Made by a program: the position numbers and the translations under genes | Assembly (NCBI RefSeq): GCF_901933205.1 | Contig: NC_044573.1 | Span: 86,944,546-87,008,545, forward strand | Length of the DNA stretch: 64,000 nucleotides | From: Camarhynchus parvulus | Lineage: Eukaryota; Chordata; Aves; Passeriformes; Thraupidae | Direction: 5' to 3' | Shown here: positions 35,301 to 46,923 of the stretch, piece after piece | Position numbering within the stretch: the first letter of the stretch is position 1 | How the letters are laid out: each line of letters begins with the position of its first letter | Notes under the pieces: generated by a model | Seen by the model: only the letters and a program-made list of their open reading frames with translations | What the model was told of the DNA's origin: nothing | The model's database searches: none

Positions 35301-36280
35301 TTCTCAGATGAACAGCTGTTGACAACAAGCCATAGAATCTATAAAGGGTGTGAATTATCTCTCACTTAGCATTTCTGCACAGACATTTAGCAAATACAAC
35401 TTAATCCAGATTTTCAAAAAGAAATTGTACTTGAACTTCAGCTCTTCCTGGGGTCTACCATAATGCTATTATCAGATTCATAAAAATGGGATGGAGGGCT
35501 AATGCAAGAAAAAGAGAGCATTCTTTCCTTAAATCTCATCCTTACATTAATCCAACCTCAATTTTTTCTTTCTAAAATAAAGACTTAATAGAAAATGACA
35601 ACTATTTTATAGATCCTCATACCTAATAGTTATTTCACTGTTTAAGATATGACCTAAACTCAAATTAATATTCCAATTTTTAAATTATATGATATTTTCA
35701 GAATAATGTGCATGACAGTTCTTTTTTGTCTTTGTCAAAGGTTTATGTAACAGGATTTTTTATTTCATGCTGCAGTTTCTAAGATTTCTGATAAGTCTGT
35801 TTTAAATGGGTTGACATGGGGATCTAAAGTATTATCTACTTTCTTATAAAATTTTAATATATTTTATTTGCTTCTGTTTTCCCCACACATACGTCCAAAC
35901 CCTTAGGTCATTCTTTTAAATTATCAAATTTAATTATTTCATTAAGTTTTCCAAATGTAGGATGGTGATTTCTGACAGTTTTGAAAAGGAATTGAATCAA
36001 AATGGAAAGTTTTAAAGAAAGATTAGGCAAGAACTTGTCAGGAGAAGTCTAGGCAGCTATAGTGTTAGTCTCAGAAAAAAGGTGTGTTACATAAAACATT
36101 GAGGTTGAAGGCCCATGCAATAGTGTCTTTTAATGAATCTTATTTTATAATAAACGTAAGCAACCTTAGGCTAATGGTATCACAAACTTACCTTGAGCTA
36201 CAAACTCAAGTATAATATGTGAGGCTGTTCATTCTCAAAAGATCAAAGAAATATTTTAAACGTTTGCTGAAATTGTTCAG

Positions 36281-36335
36281 TTTGTTTGTCTGTTTTGGTT
36301 TTGTTTTTTGTTGGTTGGTTGTTGTTTTTTTTTTA
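36281..36335. repeat. T/G-rich low-complexity tract
   Basis: TTTG, GGTT and T-runs over about 55 bp. It is simple sequence similar in style to the larger block at 53751-53991. Confidence 0.8.
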
Positions 36336-37803
36336 AGGGAAACCTGGAAAAGAAACAGTTTTGTCATAGAAAGCTTTATCTTAAAATTCAATATTTCTTT
36401 GCCAGAAAAAGCTAATTCATTCTAAAATACATTTTACAACTAAATACACTGTCATGAGAAACCTGATGTATCTCAAGTACTTGTCACATGTAAACCTTCT
36501 GAAAAATCTGTATTCTTTATAAGCATTAATTCATTATCTCTGGAATACTCTCTTTAGCAAATATTGTCTCACCTGTAAACATGGGAAAATTGGTGTACAG
36601 CACAACTAGAACATCAAAATTATGCAAAAATTGTGGTTTAGCTGTTAATAGCACCCTTGAGTCTCCAAAACAGAAGAAATTTTCCCCATCCTACTAATAG
36701 GGATTACAGTTATCTTCTCTCTCTCCAGATGGCTCTTGGATACTAAGTCTTTCCAGACCCCTTTCCAGGCCACCATTAATGACTGGACAAAGTAAAACCA
36801 CCAGGGATCCACACCTGCAGCAGGGATTGTCTTTCATGGTACTGTAAAAACATTGTGATCAACAAATTTTGCCCAATGCACCTTCTTATTAATAGATCCC
36901 TAGTAAAATGGTATAAACAACTAATTTTAAACAGGAAAGCTGTAGGCAAATTACAGGACATGGAAACTAATTAGAACTTATGTATTTTGTTTTCATTTTA
37001 GCCCATTGCATATTTTGCCCATTTTTCTTATTTAGCCTTTGCAGGTCTGGCTATGGGAAGTAAATGTAAAGTAACTCTCTAATTTATATGAATCAAACAC
37101 TGAATGAGACCCAGAAGAGAAAAGATTTAAAATTATTAGGAATATATCGATTGGGAAAGGAACAGAAGATCCTATGAAAACATTAGGTGCTTTATCCTAC
37201 ATTAGACTCCAGTCTGGAAGGGTTTATAAACATAAAATGAATCAGTAAACTGCTCTCTCATAATGAGGAACGGAGGTGGATGCTTAGACAATCTAATATT
37301 TGTAGAGATAATCAGAAGGAACTATTTTCCCGAATACACAGTCAATATTTTCCATATTCAGTATGCAAATGCTATTTTAAAACTATTCTTTCTTTTATTC
37401 TCCTTATTAGATATCTATCTCTATTTATTTAAAACATCTTGTTTGGCCTTTTTTCAAATGAGCATGAGAACTGCTGCTTTTGTTTCACAAATGCATACAC
37501 ATTAAATTTAGTTAGATAATCCAAATTACACTCTGGTGGAATAGTTTTGAACTATGTATGGTCACCTTGCCTTCTGAAACACAGGAAGCAGCAATCATTG
37601 TATTAGTAATGAAAATCTTGAACCAAATGAGTAAGTGAGTAGACACAAGCTAGTTGTAAAGATTCCCTCCCAAATGCAGGAGGGGAACCTCAGATCAGTC
37701 TTCCCACTGAATTCTCTTTGGGCATTGCTCATACATGTCATCTGATCAAGAAAAAAATTATTAAAGTCTTCCCTGTCTTCACAATCATCAATAACAGGAG
37801 TCT

Positions 37804-37821
37804 GGGGAGGGAGGGAGGGGG
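37804..37821 (+). other. G-quadruplex motif
   Basis: GGGGAGGGAGGGAGGGGG has four G-runs of three or more with single-A loops. One-base loops are known to give very stable parallel quadruplexes in vitro. No gene or promoter is recognisable beside it, so any role is unknown. Confidence 0.85.
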
Positions 37822-39647
37822 CTGTTCCGTTAAGTACAACGCCAGCTTTTGGCATCTCTGATGTAACTCAAATGAAACTTGAGCAAGGCAAGCCTGGTAT
37901 TATCCACAGGTACCTTAGGGGTATTGAGACAGCAGCAAAACCTGCTTAACCTGCTTGCTTTCCCATACTCCTAGGCTTTACCTAGCTGCCTTATGCCAAC
38001 CTCCTGCTTAATTGTTTGATTTAATTGTTTCTCATAGAAAAATTGACTTTATTCTAACCACATCAACAGCTGTTATACTGTTCTGGGCTTTTTCTTGCTT
38101 TCATTTATAGTCACCTCATTTTGTTTGTTTGCTTTTGACATTGAGGGGGTTTAAACTCATCCTGTCCTTAATTTAGGGCCCTAATGTTTATCTATTCTCC
38201 ATGTCATAGAAAGAGATTAGGAAAGCCAAAAGATTTAATGAGATGAAATTAGTTAAGATTCTTTCAATTTTGTCTTTCCATTTTGTTGAAAGAAGATGGG
38301 ATTGACAACCTACAAGTATTATTTGTCTTTCAGATCCTAAACCAAGAAAAGTGACAGAAATAATGGGACAGGTCAAATTGCTCCTTTTAAAGGATGGGCA
38401 CTGCAACAGCAATAAAGCTGCTGGGAAGCATTGCAGGCAAATACTCAGCCCTCCTTTTGTTCTGACAAGTATGAAGTGAATAAGCATGAAAACCTAAACA
38501 TTTGTGTAATTTCTCTGAATCACTCTTTCATGAACATCTGCAGCCATAGCAGTGATTAAATTTAAAAACCCAAACAATGAAAAACAATGCTGTGCTGACA
38601 AAAGACTGTTTTTAAGGTGTCACTCTAAAAAAGTCCTTCACGTGAGTCATGGTTCCTCTCATGTCATATCCCATTTCACAAATGCAATTCCATGGACCTT
38701 TTTTTGAAAACAGGATCAACAAACACTTTCCTTTCATGCATCCCAGTGAGTACAGTGCAGCATTGCTTTTTTTGAAGGATATCTCTTAACTTGTTAGAAC
38801 CTGATTGTGCAAAGGCACACAGTGTTGCATGTACTTGCCTGTTATGTGCTAAATAAGGGCCTTAATTGCTGTATTTCCAGCTTTTCTTTCCCTTCCCAGG
38901 AGTCACAGCCTGTGGTTTTAGCTGCTTAGCAGCAAGTTGTTATTCTGATCACATTTTATCCTATCTGGACTTTCTCCCATTCCTCCTCAGTTTGCAAACA
39001 ATTCAATTACTGGCATGATCATTTGCCAGCTTTTCCTGATACTCAGTGGAAATCCCGTTATTTTTGCTCTGCCTGGCTCCTGCATCCCAAATACCTGGTG
39101 CACAGGGAGGTGCTTGAAGAGGAGCTGGGCAGTGTCCAAGCCTATGGTACATTCATGTGCGCTGGAATCCACAGCTCAGTGTTTGATGTTCCATATAAAG
39201 GTTCTGCCCACATCAGCACAAAAAATCTTTGACTCTTTAGCTCATCTCTGTCTCTGCCAGCAGCTTAAGCCAGAAAGATGAGCTGCAAATTTTTCGGTGA
39301 GGTAGGCACACGTGCTTCCTACCACTCCAGTGCTAACCTTACTAGATCAGTGGCTCTGGCCTGGATAGTCTTGATTTCTTGGCATTTGCCAGGCATCGTG
39401 ATTGCAGTTTGAACAAACTCATTGAAAGCCTGCATGTGCTCAGTTTTGGGTGGTTTCAGTGTGGCTTGTGTAGTGCTGACACCAATTTGCCACTGGGCTG
39501 GCTACCTCCAGCCCACAGCCAGGGGACAGCACTCACATCCCAGCCACAACTCAGACAATGCCAGACGTTACAAACCAACATGGGGAAAACAAGTCTGGGA
39601 CAGAGTATGATGTTTAACTGCAAATGGGGGAATGATCCCAAAAGATG

Positions 39648-39673
39648 GAGAGAGAGAGAGAGAGAGAGAGAGA
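39648..39673. repeat. (GA)13 dinucleotide microsatellite
   Basis: Thirteen uninterrupted GA units following GATG. Confidence 0.95.
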
Positions 39674-40576
39674 AATGATGCCTCTGAGACAGAAGAATCA
39701 AGGCTCAAAACCAGAGAAAAATCTGTAGTTCAGAGTTCCATAAACTTTCCTTTAGCAAAGTTACACAGACACCCAGGTAACTCTCACCTTCCACAAGGAC
39801 CTGGAGGAGCAACTGATTCTTGGTTGCAGAAAGGTACTTTGCTACACTCAGGATACAGCACCTTTCCCACTCACGTGCTGGTACTTCCTCACAGAGTTGC
39901 CCCTTGGTGGGTGCTGGGCAATTGAACTGCTGATCCAGTTCATCCAGACCCAGCTGCATCCTGAGCTACATCAACAGCAGCAGTAGCCACCAGTTTGAGG
40001 GAAGTGCTTCTCTCCCTCTGCTCTGGGGAGACCCCAGCTGGAGTGTTCAGCTCTGGGGTCCCCAGCAGAGGAAAGATATGGACCATTTGGAGCATGTACA
40101 GAACAGAGCCAGAAAGATAACTGGAATCCTTCCTACTGTGAAGACATGCTAAGAGACTTGTGGATGTTCAGCATGGAGAGCAGAAGAATCCTCTGAAACC
40201 TTAGAGCATCCTTTGCTCCTGAAAGGGGCTTGAAACAAAGATGGGCCCAAACATTTTAGCAGGGCCTGTTGCAATAGGACAAGAGGGTAATGGGTAATGG
40301 TCTTAAACTAAAAAAGAGTAGCTTCCAACTACATATAAGGAAGATGTCTTTTTACACTGTGGGTGATGAGGGACTGGATTAGGTTTCCCAGAAAGATGGT
40401 AGATGCCCATGCCTGGAAACATTCAAGGTCAGGTTTGATGGGTCTCTGAGCAAACAGTGTTAGTTGAAGATGTCCCTGCTCATGGCAGGAGGGTTGGACC
40501 AGATGACTGTCATTCTTGTGCCGAGAATGACACAGGAAAAGGCAGGAGGCAGTATTGTAGAAAGAGAAAAGAAGGC

Positions 40577-40582
40577 TTTATT
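40577..40582 (-). promoter_or_regulatory. Poly(A) signal of the 309-bp LTR
   Basis: TTTATT on the plus strand. It is very close downstream of the TATA box, implying a very short R region. Confidence 0.7.
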
Positions 40583-40598
40583 TGAGAGAGCTGCGCAG

Positions 40599-40606
40599 TT
40601 TATATA
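40599..40606 (-). promoter_or_regulatory. TATA box of the 309-bp LTR
   Basis: TATATAAA on the minus strand, a strong consensus box. It is preceded by a CCAAT motif (the GCCAATCAAATAG region, plus-strand about 40626-40639). Confidence 0.7.
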
Positions 40607-40867
40607 GAGTGATACAATAGATTCTATTTGATTGGCTAACTAACAAAAACATCTTCCTCATACACCGTACTTGAGAAAAACAGAAAGACGAAGTAGAAAA
40701 ACACCACCTGCACATTGTTTATACTTAACAAGTTATCACATCCTTACAACTCCCTAAAAACTCTCACAAGCTGCTGTGAGAAACGCTTGCCGTTTCTCTG
40801 TCCCATGGCATCCACAGATGATTTTTAAGGATCCCTTCCAACTGAAGCGATTCTATGACCTTGATTC

Positions 40868-42454
40868 CAAGTCTGGCCCCAGGTTTCTTCTCTGCATGAA
40901 GGAATATGAAAGCACAGCCTGTCTCCTGGTTCCATCCTGTGGGCCCTGAGGAGAGCTAGCTGCCTTAGATGAGCCTTGTAAGACACGTGAGAACAAAATG
41001 GGATGAAGTCTTTCTAGAGATAACTTGCACTGGAAGGAACTGGGTACAGGGTATGTTTAAAAATTTATTATTTTCTGTTAAGAAGAAACCAAGAAAGGTG
41101 TCTAAGTAAAATGGTATTTTCTCACTCTTATTTCCTGTTTTGAATCAATATGATTCTACCACCATGACATATGCTCACACTAGGTTTTGTGCACAGATGG
41201 GAAGGAAGTGGCAAGCCTGGTTTGAACCAGGACTGTTTATCATTTTGGAGACATAAAAAAGCCCCCACAAACCCCTCAGAAAACAAAACAACTAAATATA
41301 AATTGCCATTTTGCCGCTATGGCCTCAACAACTGACGTGTAGCATGTAATTCACTTGCAAACATAATTTCTCTTTTAGAGGCCTACTCCTCTATTTTCCA
41401 GTATCTATAGCCTCACACTTCAAATTAATTTTCATTATGGAAATATTCCTTTTTATTTTTTGTATTTGTTGAATATCCTACTCACTATGAGTTCACAAAA
41501 ATATTTTTCTGGAGTTCTGCAATATGACAGCAATGGGGCCAATTTATGAAATGTTGATGTTTCCTCCTGCCAAACTGCCTAGCTCAGTACTTTTGCTATA
41601 CTTGTCAGCCATTCCAAATACAGGTAATTACGGTCTATGGACATAATTTTAATTGACTGTTGTGTTCTATATTATTGTGTTTTCCTCTACAGTTGTGATG
41701 AGTTGCTGTGCTCTTAAAGGAAGCAAGGAAGAAGAAATGCACTTTATTAAACCAAATAAGACACTTGTGAGTTATGGTAAAGGTACCCACAAATTAATGT
41801 GTTGTGTATTCCTCCCTGAACAGATCTCACCGACCTGATCAATGCATTGTGCATTGTGAAATTTCCTGTTTCGTGCTATTTAGAGTTTTCAATTCTAAGG
41901 TAGGGGTAGGGGGAGGATTGCCATGATAATAGTGGTTACAGCTTTTACTGCAAATATTTGGTGACTATGCTGGTTGTAACCCTTATGGAGCAATCCAGTC
42001 CAGGACTGTGTCACCAGGTCTGAACACGCATTTTAGGAAGGATGTTGCTCATACTCTGAGAAAACTCAGTTTGGTTTATTACAGTCATCTGAGTAATTGC
42101 TTGAGAATTCAGGATCCAGAGATGGATTCTCATGAAAGATTCTTTGATTTTTGTGCCACTGGTTCAGATTTAGGCTTTACTAAGGGGTAAACTATCAAGT
42201 TTAAATTAGAATCATTGAAGCTGGAATTGCTCTGTCCTTCAGCAAAACATATGCTTTACTTCACTTACCACACTAGGACTCTTCCCTGCTCCTAACCCAG
42301 TGCTTCACATATTTTGATCAGTTTTGATCTGCTTTTCTGCAAACAGCAACACACTGCACATTGTATCACCAGACCTCAACCTTTGCTAGTACATTTTTGC
42401 AATGTACCCAAAGAAAAATAGAGGACATTAACTCCTACCTTCAGGTTCTTACTT
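40868..42454. other. Unique DNA, nothing recognised
   Basis: AT-rich, with short open frames only. No repeat or gene that I can name. Confidence 0.5.
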
Positions 42455-42620
42455 GGAATCAGAGAATGGCTTGGGTTGGAAGAGATCTCAAGGATCATCT
42501 TGTTCCAGCCCCCCTGCCATGGGCAGGGACACCTCCCACTAGAGCAGGTTGCTCAGAGCCCCATCCAAGCTGGCCTTGAACACTGCCAGGGATGGGGCAT
42601 CCACAACTTCCCAGGGCAAT
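42455..42620 (-). mobile_element. CR1 LINE 3'-end fragment
   Basis: The plus strand reads GGAATCAGAGAATGGCTTGG, then CCAGCCCCCCTGCCATGGGC, AGAGCAGGTTGCTCAGAGCC and GGGGCATCCACAACTTCCC. This is the reverse complement of the avian CR1 3' end. Minus orientation, tail at the left, well conserved for about 165 bp, then similarity stops abruptly. Confidence 0.94.
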
Positions 42621-43821
42621 TGTGAGTAACTGTCCTTCTCTTAGGATGTGCTCCTCTGTGCAACTGGGTGTATCAGGAGACAAAAAGACAGAGCCATCTA
42701 GATTTGCTTACCCATAAACCTACAGTTATAAAAAGAAACATAAAATGTACCTGTTTATTGGAAAGAGCATTGCAAATTCTGGGGCTACAAATTCAACAAA
42801 TTAGAAAAGTGCTGACAAATATATTTTGTTCAAATTCTGTTTGTAATAAATTTAATCAAAGATTGAAAGTAATTTTTAAGCACATAAAATGGCATAGGCA
42901 AAAACTTCAAACTATCTATTTTCCTCTCTCTACATCATGAAACACAGAAAGTGAATAACAGAATGAATATTTGTGCCAGTGAAAACTAGAAAGATTTTCA
43001 ACAAAAAAGGGATTTATTTAACATGAAGTTAGAAAATAAAATAATTCTATTTATTTTGAGAAGAAAGATATTCTCCATTTCAGCCAAAGGTCAAAGAGTT
43101 TATACAAAAAGTGTATTAATTACTAAAATTTCATATCTTCCTGTGGAAATAGGACTTCTGCTATCAAAATCTATCATTTTTAACCATAGAATTTGAGCTT
43201 TGTCCAACTGCTGATTAGGTAGGGACAGGACCTGCATCCAGTGTCTTTTATACTGAGTTATGTAGAGGAAATGAATACTGTCAAATGTATTACATCTATT
43301 ATATATGTTAGAAATACTTCCTAAAGTAGATGTTGCTCTCACTGCCACAAATATTTCTCATGACATGAGTTTTATGTTCGTGGTGCTGCATATCAGAGAA
43401 GGGTACTTTTTACAGCATATATTCAATAAATAGAAATATTTTTTTCACTTCTAGAGGTGGTAATAAGTCATCTGTTGATGCAAATATTTGTTTTAACTAA
43501 ATGTGAGTGACCTTTTGAAAACAGCTTTATTCTTGAAAACAACTTTATTGCCAAGGTGGTTTGATTTGTTTGCTCTGGGGCTGATTCAAATGATCATTTT
43601 GCATAGCATGCACATTAGTCCACTCCCCAGGTCCACCTTATAACAATCCAATTATTTCCCTTGATGAAGAAACCTTTGGTTAAAATAGAGAAAAGTTTGC
43701 TAACAGCTGAGTCAGGTCTTTTATTCTTATATGTCACATCCCAATTTACCTGTGACATACCTTTTATGTATAAAAAATAGCTAGTTGTGGCAGGTTGTGA
43801 AACAACCATTCCATTATTCAC

Positions 43822-43982
43822 CTGTTTGTCTCTTTGTGCAATATCTTCCATGGAGGACAGAGCATGCTGCTCTTCACACCCTCTTTTCCCAGACCACTGC
43901 AGGGAATTTCCTAGGTTATATGTGAGAAAATCAGCAAGCTTGCTGGGCATACTCAGGTATCCTGGAATTCCACTATTTGGAG
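43822..43982 (-). other. Weak candidate exon, 161 nt, product unknown
   Basis: On the minus strand a plausible branch point (CTGATTGAC) and pyrimidine tract lead to TTTTGCACTTTTCAG, a good acceptor. It is followed by 161 nt open in only one frame (the other two have stops). It ends in GACAAACAG/GTGAAT, a good donor. The frame would give about 53 residues beginning PNSGIPGYLSMPSK and ending IAQRDKQ, with no motif I recognise. Good splice-like sites around an open frame also arise by chance in this much DNA, and the frame stays open past the donor. No partner exon has been found. Confidence 0.15.
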
Positions 43983-45306
43983 CTGAAAAGTGCAAAAGCT
44001 GTCAATCAGTGTGTATTTACCAGTTTCTCTTCTTTGTCTAAGACTGATGCTGTTGGAAAAGACAAAAGACTATGTGATGAAAAAAAAAACCTGCATGCCT
44101 AATGCAAAATTTAATCAAGATATCTTATTTTTACAATTTTTTGTCAACTCCTATATTCTTTCTGAGTTGCCATGATATCTGATATGCAATATACAATAAA
44201 TTTATACATAGTTCACAACATAAAGAGCACATACAATCTTTGTATTTCCAGAACAGTTCTCACCCAATTTCCCCTCCTTTACCTAAAATTTTCAATACAT
44301 ATTTGTGATTATATATGTTTAAATACAATATCCACCTGCCTAATGGAAATTACCATTTAAAAATGTTTCCACTTCAGCCTGTTCTTACAGTCCTTATTGA
44401 GATAACTGACGTGTCTCTTCAAGTCTGAACATTAAGTCTTCTTGACAGAGGTATTAAGTCTTTCACTCAATTATGCAGGTATTCTTATCCCAATTATTGT
44501 TCCAGTCATTTATTTCACTCTTCTTACTCTGCCTTATTGCTTTCTGCCCATTTATTATCCCACCTCCCTTGCTGAACTGTGAGGGTTGACATTGTAACTA
44601 TGAAAAGCACGTATTTTTTTTCTTCCAGCCATGACACAAAATGATTTCTTGTCTTGACATTTCTGTCCTTCCATTTTTTTTCAGCTGCACTTACTAGAAA
44701 TAAATCCCAGCTCCCATCTCTTGGAAAAAAATTAAAATATTCAGGAAAGACAGCAGTGTATGCACCTGCTGACAGTAGGTCTTGTGGGGATGGATAACAC
44801 TGTTTTTTCCTGCAACCTTAGATGGAATAAAATAATTTTAACCATCAATTTCTACCCTTTGCATTTATTTCTCACATTTTTCACAGTTTTGGCCAAGTTT
44901 CAGGCTTTAGAATTCCTTCCACTAACAGAGACTTTCATTAGGTGTGCTTAGGTGTTAGGTGTTCTTAACTTTTAAAACTTTGCATTTGATCAGCTTTCAG
45001 CTTTGAAGAGATAAGTTGTACTGCACAAGGCACTGTCTTACTTTAACGAAAACACAAAAATCTGAGGTATCTACCTCTCAAGTGTGAAATGATTTTGGAA
45101 GGTAGCTTAGTCACAGACGCCACTTTTCAGTTATGGCTGTATACCTTTTCACGCAGAAAACGCACTCAGAATTATCTTTATCAGGCCAAAACACCTTTCC
45201 CACTTAATCTAATTCCCTGGGAATATTTCTGTTGAAACAGAAGGAAAAAATAGGAAGCTAGTGCACAGTAGCACCTTAACCTATGGTAGTATGGTGTCTC
45301 CTATGG

Positions 45307-45358
45307 ACTGTTGATATAATATCATAGAGTCAACTGTTGATATAATATGACAGAGTCG
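45307..45358 (+). repeat. 26-bp tandem duplication
   Basis: Two adjacent 26-bp units start ACTGTTGATATAATAT and differ at three or four positions. The ATCATAGAGTCA part faintly recalls a CR1 tail, but the match is too short to call. Confidence 0.85.
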
Positions 45359-45811
45359 AAAAGGGCCCAAAGGGCAGGAATTAATAAAATGAACAAAGGA
45401 TTAAAGAAGTTTGGAGTTTTTGCTTCATGACTTTTCTGAGCCTCTTAACTCAGGAATTTCTTGTCTGTGTGGATTTTAACAGGACCAAGCTGGATATCTT
45501 TTCCCATAACTTTATAAAATATTAATTTGGAAATTACTCCGACAACTGTTGCATTAGAGACAGACTGAAAAAAATGTTTCATAAGGAATTTCTATACCTT
45601 GACTTTTCATAGTGCTAAAAGCAACAAGTGTCTGATGCTAACAGAAACTTTTAGACACTATAGTATTGGTTATAATAATTTTATTTTCTTTTTAGATTAC
45701 TGTATATTTAAATAATTAAGTCAATGGTTTTCTCACACATATCCAGCTCAGTTCTTCATCAGCTACTGAATGTGGTTAAATGGAACAGTCTTGGTTGCTT
45801 TACAAACCCTT

Positions 45812-45852
45812 GCCTAACAGAAAAACTGAGGCAGATGAGCTTGTTCAGCACA
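45812..45852 (-). mobile_element. Possible MIR-like SINE relic
   Basis: AAAACTGAGGCAGATGAGC followed by TTGTTCAGCACAGCAGAG resembles the reverse complement of the MIR core with a small deletion. Weak. Confidence 0.2.
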
Positions 45853-46923
45853 GCAGAGTGAAGGTGAGGGAAGTTCTTACAGTAGTGGCAATAAGTATGA
45901 CAAGAAGGTCAAAGGACACTCCTTTGAATTTTACTAGCTAAGGACTTAACTGAAACTTCATTTCATTTCTTTTGTTTTATACAGTAAAAGGACAATTAAA
46001 TACTTTTACAGGAAATATATTTCACAGAGCCCTGGAGAACACCACAGTAGTTGCTCAGACTGCAGTATTTTGCTCTGAAGCTGAAGGGTGAAAATATTTG
46101 TTCTGTAATCACCTTTTTTTCAGTGAACACCTTCTGTCTTTCTACCTCCTCTGTCTCTCCTTCCTCACACATCCACATCACCCAAGTGGTATTGAATGTG
46201 TAGCTACATCAAGAGAACAGAGAACAAGTGTCAGAGAACATTAAGTGACATGCACAATTTTCTGATTCCAAGTGAATGGGCTGGTGATGCTATGGAAGTA
46301 ATTCACACCTCTTCGTTTGGCTAAATCACCTCTCAAAGTTGACACTAGCAAAATCTCTGCATAGTTAAGAAAGATACAGGCTCAGTCTTAGATGCAGATT
46401 TAAATCATCAGATGTGAAGAACAGATGAATGCTTGTCTTTAGCAGATGCTCTGCTAGGATCATCTTACACTGGTCTAGGTGTCTTACTTGATGAAAAAAA
46501 TAATGTAAAATGTGAAGAGGATGCCATTTAAATATCATCAGGACAATAAAGCTTGGGACATGCCCTTGCATCTCAGCACAGGAGTAAAATTCCAGACACA
46601 AAGATTTCACAGCAAATAAATATTATTTAATGGCCTGTTCATGAGTTTAATACTCCAACAGTTACATCAGCACAGAAGTGACTAGGTGGGTCCTCCTAGT
46701 GGAAATGAAAGCCAGATGCTTTCATGGTATGTTTTACTTGTTGGCCACTGCAATGCAGCTTCTAAGTAAACAAAATCTCTTCTGAGTGCACAACATTTGC
46801 CTTTGACTTGGATTCACAGTTCCACAATTTCCCAATTCCAGCATAGAGCCCAGTTGTAGAAGTTAAGAACAGATTTTCTATTTTAAAAACTGTCTTTTGA
46901 AGGAGCATAAATCACAAAGGATA

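Larger units (their letters stand above)
32335..39956. other. Unique AT-rich DNA, no gene seen
   Basis: 7.6 kb with no nameable transposon. Simple repeats and a G-quadruplex motif are listed separately. A GC-richer, open, hydrophobic stretch on the minus strand at 33031-33460 is discussed as a finding; I do not call it a gene. Confidence 0.5.
40508..40816 (-). mobile_element. Solo LTR (ERVK-like), 309 bp, inserted into CR1
   Basis: It has TG...CA ends (TGTCATTC at 40508, CATCCACA ending at 40816). Flanking 6-mers are GATGAC (40502-40507) and GATGAT (40817-40822). The known CR1 sequence at this point has GATGAC, so the right copy has mutated and the duplication is 6 bp, as in class II elements. 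On the minus strand it holds TATATAAA at 40599-40606 and AATAAA at 40577-40582. I recognise the U3 start (minus: TGTGGATGCCATGGGACAG) from a passerine LTR. Internal genes are absent. The poly(A) signal is only about 17 bp after the TATA box. It therefore lies in U3 or at the very start of R, an arrangement known from some alpha- and betaretroviruses. Confidence 0.92.
39957..40867 (+). mobile_element. CR1 LINE 3' fragment, interrupted by an LTR
   Basis: It starts near CATCCTGAGCTACATCAAC, the CR1 reverse-transcriptase C-terminal coding zone. It continues through TGTTCAGCTCTGGGGTCCCC, TAGCAGGGCCTGTTGCAATA, GGAAACATTCAAGGTCAGG and CTGCTCATGGCAGGAGGG to TTGGACCAGATGAC at 40507. The expected next bases resume at 40817 (GATGATTTTTAAGGATCCC) and run to the tail GATTCTATGACC near 40860. 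The 309 bp between them are an inserted LTR. The copy is about 600 bp of CR1, plus orientation, 5'-truncated. The coding part is full of changes and not functional. Confidence 0.93.
42621..46923. other. Mostly unique AT-rich DNA
   Basis: No nameable transposon except a weak MIR-like piece. A candidate exon on the minus strand at 43822-43982 and a 26-bp tandem pair at 45307-45358 are listed separately. The rest shows nothing. Confidence 0.5.

Noticed and set aside
39645..39680. Arg/Glu-repeat peptide
   Set aside because: It is the translation of the (GA)13 microsatellite.
46230..46270. TTAAGTGACATGCACAA as a second MIR-like core
   Set aside because: The match is only about 17 bases with no continuation on either side.
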